A stretch of 64,000 nucleotides of DNA from Mauremys mutica (GCF_020497125.1 NC_059077.1:33493340-33557339), one strand, 5' to 3'; counted from the first letter of the stretch, positions 11,544-22,320 are shown. The notes: generated by a model from the sequence alone, not told the origin. Program-made: numbers and translations.

Positions 11544-11846
11544 GAGTTAATCCTGGAAGATGTCTCCTTGCTGCGAGTCACTAGGGAACAGCGGGAGGCT
11601 CTTTTAGAGCAATGTGGATTCCGCCCGGGACCCTACGCGGCTTGCCTGTGTTCAGAAATGGTCCCCCCACCACTGGCAGCACAGTGGCGCGGACGCGTCA
11701 CCGTCACTGGGACAAGGGACACAGTGGCTCTGCCTATAAACCTGCACAGGCATATTGCCCACGCTCTGGATGAAACTTTTGCTGAGATAACTGAAGCAGA
11801 TTACCGCGACGTGATAGACCACATCAACGGGCTATTCCACATCTAG
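11544..11846 (+). CDS. Harbinger-1 third ORF, conserved, function unknown
   Basis: The frame runs 100 codons to TAG at 11844-11846 and has no ATG near its start; TAA closes it shortly upstream. A good acceptor (tttttcacag) precedes base 11544, so it reads like a terminal exon. Motifs: LLRVTREQREALLEQ, RPGPYAACLC, WRGRV and a C-terminal helical YRDVIDHINGLF. A homologous frame of 98 codons exists in Harbinger-2 at 20876-21172, aligned without gaps over 97 residues with about 39 identities by hand count (e.g. PGPYAA, WRG, LF at the end). In both elements it is antisense to, and within the intron of, the Myb gene and on the transposase strand. I do not recognise the domain. Confidence 0.65.
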   Translation, partial: ELILEDVSLLRVTREQREALLEQCGFRPGPYAACLCSEMVPPPLAAQWRGRVTVTGTRDTVALPINLHRHIAHALDETFAEITEADYRDVIDHINGLFHI

Positions 11847-11921
11847 AGGCTGGCATGCATGCAGCCATAACCCCCCTTCCTCTCCAGAAACATTTCCACC
11901 CAGAAAATAAAAGCCGCTTAC

Positions 11922-12459
11922 CGGTAACCCGCTCCTCTGCTTGTCCTTCTGCAACTGCTGGCTGCTGCGATTGGGTACTTTCCTCCTGGCTTGAGAAGAG
12001 CTCCTGGCTGCATGCCTCCAGGGACTCTGGGGTGTCTTCCCCCATCCCAGGAGCTTCACTCACGGTTTCCTCTCCCCCCGCCGCCGCCGCCTCCGCCTCC
12101 TGTCCCCCAGCCTGCTCAGAAGTGTCCATCGTTATCCTGGGATTGGCAGTGGGGTCACCCCCTAGTATCTCGTCCATCTCCCTGTAAAAACGGCAGGTCG
12201 TGGGGGCAGCTCCGGATCGGCGATTCCCCTCTCGGGCTTTGTAATAGGCACTCCGCAGCTCTTTAACTTTCACCCTGCATTGTAGTGCGTCCCGATCATG
12301 ACCCCTATCCAGCATGGCCCTTGATATCTGCTCAAAGATATCGTAATTCCTACGGCCGGAGCGCAGCTGTGCCTGCACAGATTCCTCACCCCAAACACTG
12401 ATGAGGTCCATCAGCTCGCCATTGCTCCATGCTGGGGCTCGTTTGCCACGTGGAGGCAT
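11922..12459 (-). CDS. Harbinger-1 Myb/SANT-like DNA-binding protein, exon 1
   Basis: In this superfamily the second protein binds element ends and helps the transposase enter the nucleus. ATG at 12459 starts MPPRGKRAPAWSNGELMDLI, then SVWGEESVQAQL, RNYDIFEQISRAMLDRGHDR, CRVKVKELRSAYYKA and TTCRFYREMDEILGG: a trihelix/MSANTD-type Myb domain of about 85 residues. An acidic, Glu/Ala-rich linker follows. The donor is gtaagc after base 11922, phase 1. A splice acceptor-like tttccag lies just before the ATG. The exon is open throughout. The third ORF of the element lies in the intron that follows, on the other strand. Confidence 0.85.
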
Positions 12460-12850
12460 GGTCACCTGGAAAGATTAACTGATTGCACTCCACACCTGGC
12501 TGCAGCAAACAGGAAGGAGATTTTTAAAATTCCCGGGGCATTTAAAGGGCGGGTCACCTGAGGCAAGAGCAGTAGAGTGCAAACTGATGAGCAGAGTGGC
12601 TGAACAGGAATTCTGGGATAACTCCTTATTCCCTGGAGGACACTTAAAGCGCTGGTGAGTGTCCACACCTGCTGAGCAGCGCTGGATCACCAGCGCTGCA
12701 CTCCTTATACCCCTGCCGGGATGGGGTTTTCAGCCAGCGCTGCAGCCAGGGAGTTGCAGCGCTGGTTGTGCCCTGCAAGTGTGGACGGGGTGTAATTGCA
12801 GTGCTGGAAAGCCTCCACCAGCGCTGCAACTTGTAAGTGTAGCCAAGCCC

Positions 12851-15800
12851 TTATATTCCATGCTGCTTAAACTCAATGGCCACTCATCTTTGCAATCTAT
12901 AAATAGACAGCATATTCAAACAAACAATTGTAGTATGGGAGTGTACAGAAATGAATTTACTGTAGTGTTTACTACAAACTAGGATTGTTACAGTGACTGA
13001 AAATACAAGCTATTCTACAAAAGTACATTTTATTTCTGAAACGGACCAATGAACTACATAAACAGCCTCCGTTTACAGTTGTTCCAGAAGACACTGAACA
13101 TGAGGGAAAAAAATAAGTGGAAATGTTAGCTTAAAAAAGTAAACTCAAAATTAGAGGATGGTATGGAAGGAATAGCTCAGGAGACTGGCAATGCAATAGG
13201 TAAACTTTCACAACCACATCACTATCACCCTCCCGACATTTCACACTCAGAGAAAATTCCACTATTAAAACAAACAAACAAAAAAACCCACTCACATTCT
13301 CTCTTCTGGATTTCCCAGTGCACTCCCTTTACTCAGAGAAGGCCTGATCCAAATTCATTTCCCACGTTTTATTGGACATAATTGCACAAAGGATTCCGGG
13401 TGAGAAAATAATGGGTGGCTTTAGAGTAACAAAAAGAAGGGAAGAAAAGGAGCTTTGGGGAGGAAAGACAGTTAAGAGGTTGAGAAACCCTGGTCTAGTG
13501 GGCTGAGAATAAAACTAAGAGTCAGAAGTCACAAGTTCTAGTCTGGCTCTGCCACTGTCTTGCTACATGGCCCACAGCAAATCCCTTAACCCCAGAGCCA
13601 GATAATGAGCTGATTCAACTGCTGTGTCCTGCTTTAGCAGTGCAGAATGGCCAAAACACCCTCAATGGAGATTTCCCCAGTGTGAGAAGTATGCAGATGG
13701 AACAAAACTAATGTTAGGCAGGTTAAGGACTCTCTGTAATTCCCCAGCATAGTCAAAACTACATCCTAATAATCCCCAGTTGGTGTACAGCTCCTTGGGG
13801 GTCTCTAATGTCCAGAATAATTTAAAGCAGCACTCCTATGCTGGGAACACTTGGAAATCTGGACTTGTGTCTAAATTTCCCTACCTGGAAAAAATGGGAT
13901 TTATTTAGCTACTTCACAAGGTAAACGTATTTGGAAGGCTTACTTAATATTTGTACAACCCCAGGAGGATGAAGCATTAGATAGCTGCTGAGTATTGTCA
14001 GCAATCTTTTCAATGCAGAGACAAGAAACTACACACGTTATAGAGAATGTTCCAGGAAGAAAAAAAAAATCAGTAAAAACAAAAATCTTACTACTCCATA
14101 CATATTAAACACATGCTCAAAGAATAAGTTGGCTCCTTTTCCTAAATTTTCAGTTTTGATCACTCAAATGCTTTTTACTTTGGCCACTGTTTTCCAAGAG
14201 CTAGTAAAATATCACCTCTTATACACACTAAGCAGAACATAAAATAGTCACATTCTCCATAAATCAGAAAGGAAGTGTCACCTAAATTTACAGAACAAAT
14301 TTATTCTGTTAGGACAGTTCATATATCACAGTCAAAAATCTTACTGACCAGAAATAGTAGAGCTATACTATAAAAAGGTTATTGTTTTAAAATGAATGCC
14401 TTCCCTGAAAGCTTGTGTTTAGAAATTACACATGGGAAAAATCTCAAACTTCATATAGCTGGTCACCTTTTCTTCTTTTACATCCTTCCCATAAAACCTG
14501 CCTCTGTCATAATGCCTGCAGATTGCTCCCATTTGACACCGGATAGGCAACTGCTAAGTGGAGCTGCAATTTTTGCTACGTTCTTTTCAGTATATGGTTC
14601 TCTCATCATCCCAACCTGCTCAATCTCTGTTTGGCTAGCCGTTGTCATGTAGATAATCCGTACTCTAGAGCACTCACAATCTTCTTTGTCATTTGTCTGT
14701 ACAACACCTAACACAATGGCACCTTACAGATAGAACTTTTTGGGAGAAAATACTACTAACTGCTGTTTCTTGAGGTTAATATTGTATATGTAAGTTGGTG
14801 GAAAAGTACAGAATGTTATTAATTTATGGTGAAGTTAAGCATTTGCACCTGCATTTGACATTGACCAGAATGTTAACTTAGGTAGACCCCAGTCCTGAAA
14901 TTTGATCTGCAGAGATTAAGGGGTCCCCACAGTTTCTATATTTATTTTTAGAAGGATTTTGGGCCATGTTTATATTTTGAGACTAATGATGAAAGAACTG
15001 TATTTATTCTGGACCAGAGTTAGTTTTGTGGTGTTATGAAATATGAATATTTTTAGACTTGAGAAGTGGCACTCAGATGTGGTGAGGGCCTGTACAAAAC
15101 TCAAAAAGATAATTTGATTTTGCTGGACAGATAGAGGAACACAAAGATTAGACTGAATGCATGATTAGAAAAAGCTACTTTTAAAATCTTCATTTTTTAA
15201 AAAATATTCAAAATTTTCAGAAGGTATTCTAGAGTTGAAAGCAGGATCTAATCCTAAAGATTTGAAAGCATGAGAATTTCTCTCTCCTTTTTTCAAATTA
15301 CAAAGGGGTTCAAAAACAGCCTTAAACTATGGAGAGCCTATTACTTCTCCAGAATAGACAGCAGGCTGGCTGGGACTAGAACCCTGGTCTTACAGATGAG
15401 AACAACAAAGAACTCTACTAAAACTCTCTACTGCTCCCAGGCAACAGACAGATCTTTACATTGTAAGGAGCAAATAGCCATCCAGTAGACATATAGTGGA
15501 GAACTGGGCCCACATTTGCACAAAATGTAGCATTTATCTGTGCAGAGTGTGAAGTAGCTATAAAACACTACCAAATCAGAACAGTGTTGTCTCCCCCCAC
15601 ACACACACACTTGTTTTGCGCTAAGTGTATGTAAAATCAGTACATAAAGCACAAGGCAGTAGAGAACCAAGTCTACCATGATCAGTGCTGCTCCCACTAA
15701 AGGGAGCGGCAAACTCCTCATCGATTTCAAAAGGGGTAGGATGAGGCCTCAAAGCTAACTACAACAAAAATCATTAAGTAACATTGCTTCAATTACAACT

Positions 15801-16867
15801 TATTTTTTTCAAGTATATCTGGTGCACAAATTTAACCTTAAGTCATAAGAAATAGTGACAAACTATTTTTGAGGAAGATGGAGACAGAAGTTTGTAGTTT
15901 CAAATCAGGGCATTTAAAAAAGACCTGTAATGCAAAGATAGTTTGGCCAGTTTTCTCTGAAACATTTACCTTTGTTAGAGTAAATACAGCAATCTTGGAC
16001 AAACTGCTTTTTGTTGGGTTTGATGGGTTATTGATGTGTGGGAAGTTTTAAATAGGATTTTATAATGGAAGCTGGAAGCTACATGCAATCATATTTTGGA
16101 GATGCACTAGGCTTTTCATAATAGAGCACATATTTTAGTGTCAGTTTCACCTACTGGATATAAAGATTTTTAAATCTTATACGTTCAGCTTATACGCAAG
16201 CAGTTTATATGTAAAGCAGGTAAGAGTACAAATGCTAAATGTTTGTAATCCCCAAAATATGAGGTTTGTTGCTATTATCCATGACGGGGGGGGGGGGGGG
16301 GGAGAAGAGGCCATCACCATAACATGGTGTTGGTTCATTTAGTAGGTATAACCAGAATTCTGAATATTGACTATAATTGCTGGATGATATGTGACTTGTA
16401 TTTTGGCAATTACACAACATTTTATGATTAAAACAACAAATCCCAGATGTACTGTAAGCTCTTAAAAGCCACGGGTGTCAGAACTTGACCTATGCTTAAT
16501 GGTACTTATAACTTAGTCTATTAGAAAAGAAAAATCTGTTTTAACCTTATATTGTTCTAGTTCAGTCACAGACAGTGATTACAAAACCAGACAATTCCAG
16601 AGCATAAATTAAAATGATGCAGAAAATAAAGTTGAATAGTTAGACTCTCAATAAAAGGTACACCGTATTATAAACTTTTAAGATGAATATTTATTTTTGC
16701 CCAAAGAGAGAGGGTAATTTCATATCACAGCTGAAGAAGTTAAACAGAGAAAATGGAAGATTACTTCATCCTTTTAAAATAACTTGTTAATCCACAATTC
16801 CTTCTTTTTCAGATCATTGTTTAGTTTAGGACATAAAAATGTGTTCTTTCCTATGCAGCTCCTAGAC
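12851..16867. other. IL6ST intron 1 sequence, mostly unique
   Basis: AT-rich intronic DNA without convincing coding frames. It holds a MIR copy (13490-13960), an L3/MIR-type tail near 14640-14730, a 17-base G run at 16286-16302 and a short CA run at 15598-15611. I see nothing else. Confidence 0.6.
13490..13960 (+). repeat. MIR SINE, plus orientation
   Basis: aagagtcagaagtcacaag, tctggctctgccactgtc, ttgctacatgg and aatcccttaacc follow the order of the MIR core. A decayed 3' part occurs near 13890-13930 (aatgggatttatttagctac). Confidence 0.6.
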
Positions 16868-17839
16868 CAGGCCTGCACAACTTGAAAGCGGCGAGGGCCA
16901 TATTACTCCAAAGAAAACAGCTGAGGGCCAAACCCCACTGGCCCCGCCAACCCCCCTCCCCCCCGAAACACAACACACACACCCAGCACCACCCATCCCC
17001 CCTGAAATACTCCCCCCACCCCCCCAGCAAGGCCAGCTCTAGTTTTCGCTGCCCCAAGCAGCGCGCTGAATTGCCGTGGTGGGGGGGGGGGCAGTCCCTG
17101 TGCCCTTAGCGCGGCAGGGGTGTTTCCGCAGCGGCGGCAATTCGGCAGCAGCTTCTATGTTTAGCTGAAGCCGCCCCAGACAGCTAAACATAGAAGCTGC
17201 CACCGAATTGCCACCGCCACGGAAACGCGCCTGCTGCCCTAAGGGCACACAGACTCCCCCCCCCCCCCACGGCGGCAATTTGACGCGCTGCTTGGGGGCA
17301 AAACAGGGACTGCCGCCCCTTGAAGATTGCCGCCCTAAGCACCAGCTTGGAATGCTGGTGCCTGGAGCCGGCCTTGCCCCCCAGCACCGCCCGCCCCGCG
17401 GAAACAAACCCTCCTTCCCCAGCGCTGCCCCACCGAAACAGCGGTATTGAACCTGGTAATACGTTATAGCGAGCCCCTAAGGTAGTATAATTAAGGTAAA
17501 AGAAAAATGTCTTTTTGCTAGAAGTAGAATAAGATCTTCCCCCCACTTTGTAATCAATTGCCCTGTTGAATGAATGAGGTGTGACTGAGGAAGGCATAGA
17601 AGGCAGCACCTCCAGACAGCTGCAACCCCTGGAGAGGGGATGGGAGCCAGACCAGATCAGTAGAACAGGTCATCCACTGACTCCTCGCTCACCTCTTCAG
17701 CCCACCCCCCGGCTCACCTCCTCATCCCCTGCCATTGCCCGCCCACCCCTTCAGCCCCTCTCCCTCACCTGCCGCTTGCCTACTCACCCCCCGCGGGCCG
17801 CACAGTGAGTCCACGCGGGCCGCATGTTGTGCAGGCCTG
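16868..17839. mobile_element. hAT-like MITE (outer), GC-rich
   Basis: CAGGCCTGCACAAC at 16868 is matched by its reverse complement ending at 17839. The body is C-rich and G-poor, with gcgagggcca and gggccgcat near the ends. The flanking 8-mers (tcctagac and ctacagac) match poorly, so the insertion is old or the ends are slightly shifted. A younger MITE is nested at 17028-17376. Confidence 0.7.
17028..17376. mobile_element. Nested hAT-like MITE with 8 bp target duplication
   Basis: Starts caaggccagctctag and ends ctggagccggccttg, with inverted ends. It is flanked on both sides by ccccccag (17020-17027 and 17377-17384). Internal arms around tagctgaagccgccc form a further inverted repeat. Confidence 0.8.
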
Positions 17840-18104
17840 CTACAGACACTAGGGTCTCAATTCTCTACTGCATTACACCTTGGGTAATAATTTACACCTA
17901 TGCAGAGGGAATATATAGTGCTACCACTACTGTAACTGAGTGGGAAATCTAATTGGTAACATAGCTGCACTTATGTAAGTGACTACTGAGGGAAGAAGGC
18001 ATTAGAGAAGCAGGTCTCAAGCATTCTGCACTGAAGAATTAACTAATAAGACACACAACACAGTAGTGAAACAAGTAGTTTGTGATTCCACTGGACTACA
18101 GCTT

Positions 18105-18385
18105 CATAATTCAGAACAAGGAGTAATGGTCTCAAGTTGCAGTGGGAGAGGTTTAGGTTGGATATTAGGAAAAACTTTTTCAGTCAGAGAATGGTGAAAC
18201 ACTGGAATGGGTTACCTAGGGAGGTGGTGGAATCTCCTTCCTTAGAGGTTTTTAAGGTCAGGCGTGACAAAGCCCTGGCTGGGATGATTTAGTTGGGAAT
18301 TGATCCTGCTTTGAGCAGGGGGTTGAACTAGATGACCTCCTGAGGTCCCTTCCAACCCTGATAATTCTATGATTCTATGATAATT
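18105..18385 (+). repeat. CR1 LINE 3' end
   Basis: ggttggatattaggaaaaac, gtggtggaatctccttcc, ctagatgacctcctgagg and tccaaccctgataattct lead to the ATTCTATG repeat tail typical of sauropsid CR1 elements. Confidence 0.9.
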
Positions 18386-18949
18386 ACGATGACTCAGTGC
18401 TTACCTGAATCCAGGCAACTGGCAAGGATTTCTCCATGTCCCCCAAAAGATTCACCCTCCCATTTATTACCCACAATCTTAGATGTCAAGGCTATCTTCT
18501 CTCATGAGAATGGCTGGAATTAGTAGCTTCTGAATCAGCAAACCTGTTGTTCTAGTCCATGTTAGGATTTATTAACTTAATTTTTTTAAAATGATTTATT
18601 AATGGTACTCTGAATGTTAAAGTTAAGTTCCCAAAAAGAAATTTGGTCTTTTTTTTGGGCAGATAAAATTAAGTCTTTTAAAAATAAAGTTGTGTTGAAC
18701 ACAAGACATACTTGTACAGTATGTATCTTGCATGGTTGAACTTATGTTTTGTCATTCAGTTCACTTATTATTTGTTATGTACTTTTCTCATCACTTAAAA
18801 AACCAAACACCACTCCAGATTTAGAGACAACTATGCTTTCTTGTTAAAAGACTGGGATGGAAAGGAAGATTCTTAGGTGAATATGGGTTTGTGGTAGAGC
18901 CTCTGCTCCAGGATAGGTAAACAATAAAATCATCAGATTTCTTCTTTTA

Positions 18950-19822
18950 AAATTTTAAAATAAAACTAACTATAACTATTAAAATAATTTCAAAATATTT
19001 AGTAGTATGTTTGCTGCCAAGTTTTAAAGAAAGTCAAAGCACTGAACTGGTGGAAGTCACTGGCTAAGCACATGGAACCAGAGTTTGTTGAACACCTAAA
19101 CCAGCTTTTGAAAGCGGTAGCCTCTTCTGCCTGTGCAAAAAGAGTATTTTCTTCATTTCAGCTTATTCCACTAGTTCAGCTCAATGACTAGTTTGCTCAA
19201 AAGAAGCCAACTGTGAGTTGAAAACGTAGGAAACATTGTTTTCTTTCTTCCATTCTATGAATAAACACTAGGTATAAGAAGATAAAATCTACTAGCTCTA
19301 AACTCATGAAGGACATGGTCTTCAGCTCAATTCAATGTGGATAATACTTTTCGTTTAATAAATAAATTGTAAATGAAAATCATGTTTTAATAAGAAAAAA
19401 AGTATCCAGCACATTTAAGTTTTATTTAATTTTAAAAATGTTGTTTGTGCATTTAATCAAATTCCAATTTCCATAAAAATAGAGCTTGAATAAAAAATTT
19501 AATAAATAGGAAATGCATCATTCAGCATTATCTAACATAAAAAAGTAAGACAAGAATCTGAATAGATGTATGTTAAGATATATAACTATATAGATATAGT
19601 GTATCCTCCTGGTTAGCAAAAAAGTATTTAGTGTAAAGACTGTAATTAATTCAATGTGTTTTAACGGTTAACAACCGAGAGTCAACCTCTCTAAGAGAAT
19701 AATAAAAAGTAGAAATGCAAAACAAGATTAAATAATTTAAAATCAAGGTTTCCTGCTTGCTGATTGAAATCATGGTTAAAATCTGTGATTCAATTTGCTT
19801 TGATTAAAATCAATCCATCCTG
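18950..19822 (+). mobile_element. Decayed hAT transposon, 3' part
   Basis: It ends gattaaaatcaatccatcct g at 19822, the same terminal sequence as the hAT element at 32114-33553. Upstream it keeps a piece of hAT transposase (19027-19191). The 5' end is not identifiable. Confidence 0.65.
19027..19191 (+). pseudogene. hAT transposase C-terminal dimerisation region, fragment
   Basis: A 54-codon frame reads ALNWWKSLAKHMEPEFVEHL, then LLKAVASSACAKRVFSSF. The WW followed by a hydrophobic stretch and the ASSA...RVFSSF block are the usual C-terminal hAT (Ac/Tam3) dimerisation signature, in which the third position group is normally SxERxFS. Stop codons follow and nothing upstream is in frame. It lies just ahead of a hAT-type terminus at 19822, so it probably derives from an autonomous relative of the non-coding element at 32114-33553. 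Confidence 0.7.
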
Positions 19823-20171
19823 CTCTGTGGCTTTAAGGCCTGGTCTACACTACGCGTTTAAACCGATTTTAGCAGCGTTAAACCGATTTAACGCTGCACC
19901 CGTCCACACAACGAGGCCCTTTATATCGATATAAAGGGCTCTTTAAACCGGTTTCTGTACTCCTCCCCGATGAGAGCAGTAGCACTGAAATCGGTATTAC
20001 CATATCGGATTAGGGTCAGTGTGGCTGCAAATCGATGGTATTGGCCTCCGGGTGGTATCCCACAGTGTACCATTGTGACCGCTCTGGACAGCAATCTGAA
20101 CTCGGATGCACTGGCCAGGTAGACAGGAAAAGCCCCGCGAACTTTTGAATTTCATTTCCTGCTTGCCCAGC

Positions 20172-20775
20172 ATGGAGAGCTCATCAGCACAGGTGACCAC
20201 GCAGAGCTCATCAGCACAGGTAACAATACAGTCTCCTGAGAATTGAAAAAGAGCTCCAGCATGGACTGCACGAGAGGTACTGGATCTGATCGCTGTATGG
20301 GGAGAGGATTCAGTGCTAACAGAACTGCGTTCCAAAAGACGAAATGAAAAAGTATTTGAACAAATTTCCAAGGCTATGATGGAAAAAGGCCACAGCAGGG
20401 ACTCAGAGCAGTGCAGAGTGAAAGTTAAGGAGCTCAGACAAGCCTACCAGAAAACCAAAGAAGCAAACGGAAGGTCCAGTGCAGGGCCAAAAACATGCCG
20501 CTTCTACGCTGAGCTGCATGCAATTTTAGGGGGCTGCGCCACAACTACCCCACCCCTGTCCGTGGATTCCGAGGTGGGGGTTGTAATCTCAGCCATGGCT
20601 GAGGATTCTGCGGATGGGGAAGATGATGATGAAGAAGAGGAGGACGAGCTTGCAGAGAGCACACAGCACTCTGTTAGCCCCAACTGCCAGGAGCTTTTTC
20701 TGACCCAGACGGAATTACCCTACCAGCCCTCCCAAGCCACTAGCCCAGACGGTGAAGCCATGGAAGCGACCACTG
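20172..20775 (+). pseudogene. Harbinger-2 Myb/SANT-like gene, exon 1, one in-frame stop
   Basis: ATG at 20172 opens MESSSAQVTTQSSSAQVT, a short internal duplication. A TGA at 20244-20246 stands where a basic residue is expected before KRAPAWTAREVLDLI, probably CpG decay of CGA. The Myb domain then continues: AVWGEDSVLTELRSKRRNEK, VFEQISKAMMEKGHSRD, CRVKVKELRQAYQKTKE and TCRFYAELHAILGG. An acidic run of Asp/Glu (about 20620-20655) and Ser/Gln-rich linker follow. The donor is gtgagt after base 20775, phase 1, and fits exon 2 at 21704. Apart from the one stop the exon is intact. Confidence 0.85.
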
Positions 20776-20875
20776 GTGAGTGTACCTTTGTAAATATAAA
20801 ACATGGTTTAAAAGCAAGCGTTTTTTAATGATTGATTTGCCCTGAGGACTTGGGATGCATTCGCGGCCAGTAAAG

Positions 20876-21172
20876 TTACTGGAAAAGTCTGTTAACATGT
20901 CTGGGGATGGAGCGGAAATCCTCCAGGGACATCTCCATGAAGCACTCCTGGAGGTACTCCAAAAGCCTTTGCAGAAGGTTTCTGGACAAGGCAGCCTTGT
21001 TCCGTCCACCATGGTAGGACACTTTACCACGCCATGCATGTAGCAAGTAATCGGGTATCATTGCATGACAAAGCATAGCTGCGTATGGTCCCGGTGATTG
21101 CTGGCATTCAAGAAACATCCGTTCTTTATCTCGCTGTGTTATCCTCAGCAGAGTGATATCGTTCAGGGTAAC
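20876..21172 (-). CDS. Harbinger-2 third ORF, homologue of 11544-11846
   Basis: The frame runs 98 codons to TAA at 20878-20876 and is preceded by the acceptor tttcaaccag, with no ATG at its start. Motifs: VTLNDITLLRITQRDKER, SPGPYAAMLCHAMIP, WRGKVSYHGG and FRSIPRHVNRLFQ. It aligns without gaps to the third ORF of Harbinger-1, with a nearly identical start relative to the acceptor and a nearly identical end. It lies between the two Myb exons, on the opposite strand. Retention of an open frame in an otherwise deleted element suggests recent selection in the family, not in this copy. Function unknown. Confidence 0.65.
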   Translation of the reverse strand, partial: VTLNDITLLRITQRDKERMFLECQQSPGPYAAMLCHAMIPDYLLHAWRGKVSYHGGRNKAALSRNLLQRLLEYLQECFMEMSLEDFRSIPRHVNRLFQ

Positions 21173-21703
21173 CTGGTTGAAATCAGGAATTTAATTAAGG
21201 GGACAGAGATGGCCATTTTCCTATTGGGCTCGTGGCCTGCTGCTTAAAAGAAATCCTTCCTCGCACGTAGCCAAGCGTGGGGAGGGGAGGAGTGAAATAG
21301 CGATGAGCTTTTTCGCGTTTGGCTAGCAGGGATCTTCCCAGCTACCAGCCACGTGGTGGGGGAGGGGGGGAAAGGGGGTGATTAGCAGTGAGCTTTCATG
21401 ATACCAGCCATGCGGTGGGGGAAGGGGTAAAGCACTGTATATATGAACGCTGCAGAAGCCGAAAGACAGTGGCTTACCATGGCCGCATGCAAGCTGAATT
21501 CCGATGCCCAGACCTGCATCTGTGAGATCTGTAACACCAGAGCCGCAGGCACTCAATATTAAGGTGCAAAATGCGACCTTGTAGTGAAATCACATGTGCT
21601 ATGTAAGGTGAATAGTGTTGTTCACTGTGAAAGAGTATAACCACTGTTCTGTAAAATGTATCTTTTTAAATACTTCTCTCCCTTTTTTCCCTCCCTCATG
21701 CAG

Positions 21704-22110
21704 CTGCAAATTTTTCAAGCCTCCCTACTCCATCCCAAAGGCTAGCTCAGGTAAGGCGGAGGAAAAAGAAGACGCTAAATGAAATGTTCTCGGATATCAT
21801 GGAAGTAACCCGCAAGGAAAGAGCTCATCTGAATGAGTGGAAGGAGGTGGTATCAAATTACAGGAAAGATGCCAGTGAACGTGAGGACAGGAGGGACGCT
21901 CGAGATGAGAGGTGGCGGCAGCAAGATCATAGGTGGCAGCAGGAAGATCAGAGGTGGCGGGATGCAACTCTGGGGCTGCTGCGTGATCAAACTGACATGC
22001 TCCGGCATCTGGTGGAGCTTCAGGAACGGCAGCAGGATCACAGAGTGCCGCTGCAGCCCCTGTATAACCACCCTCACCATGTTCCACATCCTCCTCACCC
22101 AGACGTGTAA
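21704..22110 (+). CDS. Harbinger-2 Myb-like gene, exon 2
   Basis: The acceptor ctccctcatgcag precedes base 21704 and the exon continues exon 1 in phase 1 without a break. It encodes a basic patch (VRRRKKKTLNEMF), a helical, highly charged coiled-coil region (VTRKERAHLNEWKEVVSNYR, ERWRQQDHRWQQEDQRWRD, LVELQERQQDH) and a His/Pro-rich end (YNHPHHVPHPPHPDV), stopping with TAA at 22108-22110. The tandem RWxQ/R repeats (about 21908-21965) are an internal 24-27 bp duplication. Such tails follow the Myb domain in the partner proteins of Harbinger elements and probably serve protein contacts. Confidence 0.8.
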
Positions 22111-22191
22111 GAACGCATGGGGGGAGGCTCCGTGCACCCGCCCCCTCCACCCCCGTGGACAGCCCAACCAAAAGGCTGTCATTACTGTGAA

Positions 22192-22320
22192 ATCGCCGCG
22201 CTGCCGTAGTCGCCTCCTCCTCGCCTGGCTTTGCAGGTCCTGGTTCAGCATAGACTGCACGAGAATGCGCGAGGTGTTTAAAACGTCCACGATTGCGGTA
22301 TTGAGCTGAGCAGGGTCCAT
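22192..22320 (-). pseudogene. Harbinger-2 transposase N-terminal remnant
   Basis: ATG at 22320 starts MDPAQLNTAIVDVLNTSRIL, then QDLQSQARRRRLRQRGD. Its place at the outer end of the element, strand, and pattern match the MEPELLRTVLMSV start of the Harbinger-1 transposase. After the Asp the frame runs into unrelated sequence, so the deletion junction is near 22190; none of the DDE motifs remain. Confidence 0.6.

Larger units (their letters stand above)
8835..12850 (+). mobile_element. Harbinger-1: full-length PIF/Harbinger DNA transposon (4016 bp)
   Basis: Terminal inverted repeats GGGCTTGGCTACACTTACAA are present at 8835 and, inverted, at the 12850 end, with sub-terminal repeats of CAGCGCTG. 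The flanking triplets are tga and tta, one change from a perfect 3 bp duplication of the TWA type used by this superfamily. Layout on the plus strand: transposase (+) 9199-10448; convergent Myb-like gene (-) with exon 2 at 10690-11238 and exon 1 at 11922-12459; a third ORF (+) at 11544-11846 lying within the Myb intron. The element sits in IL6ST intron 1. Confidence 0.93.

Noticed and set aside
16882..17609. Long Pro- and Gly-rich frames on both strands
   Set aside because: They fall inside two nested GC-rich MITEs with defined ends and a perfect 8 bp duplication.
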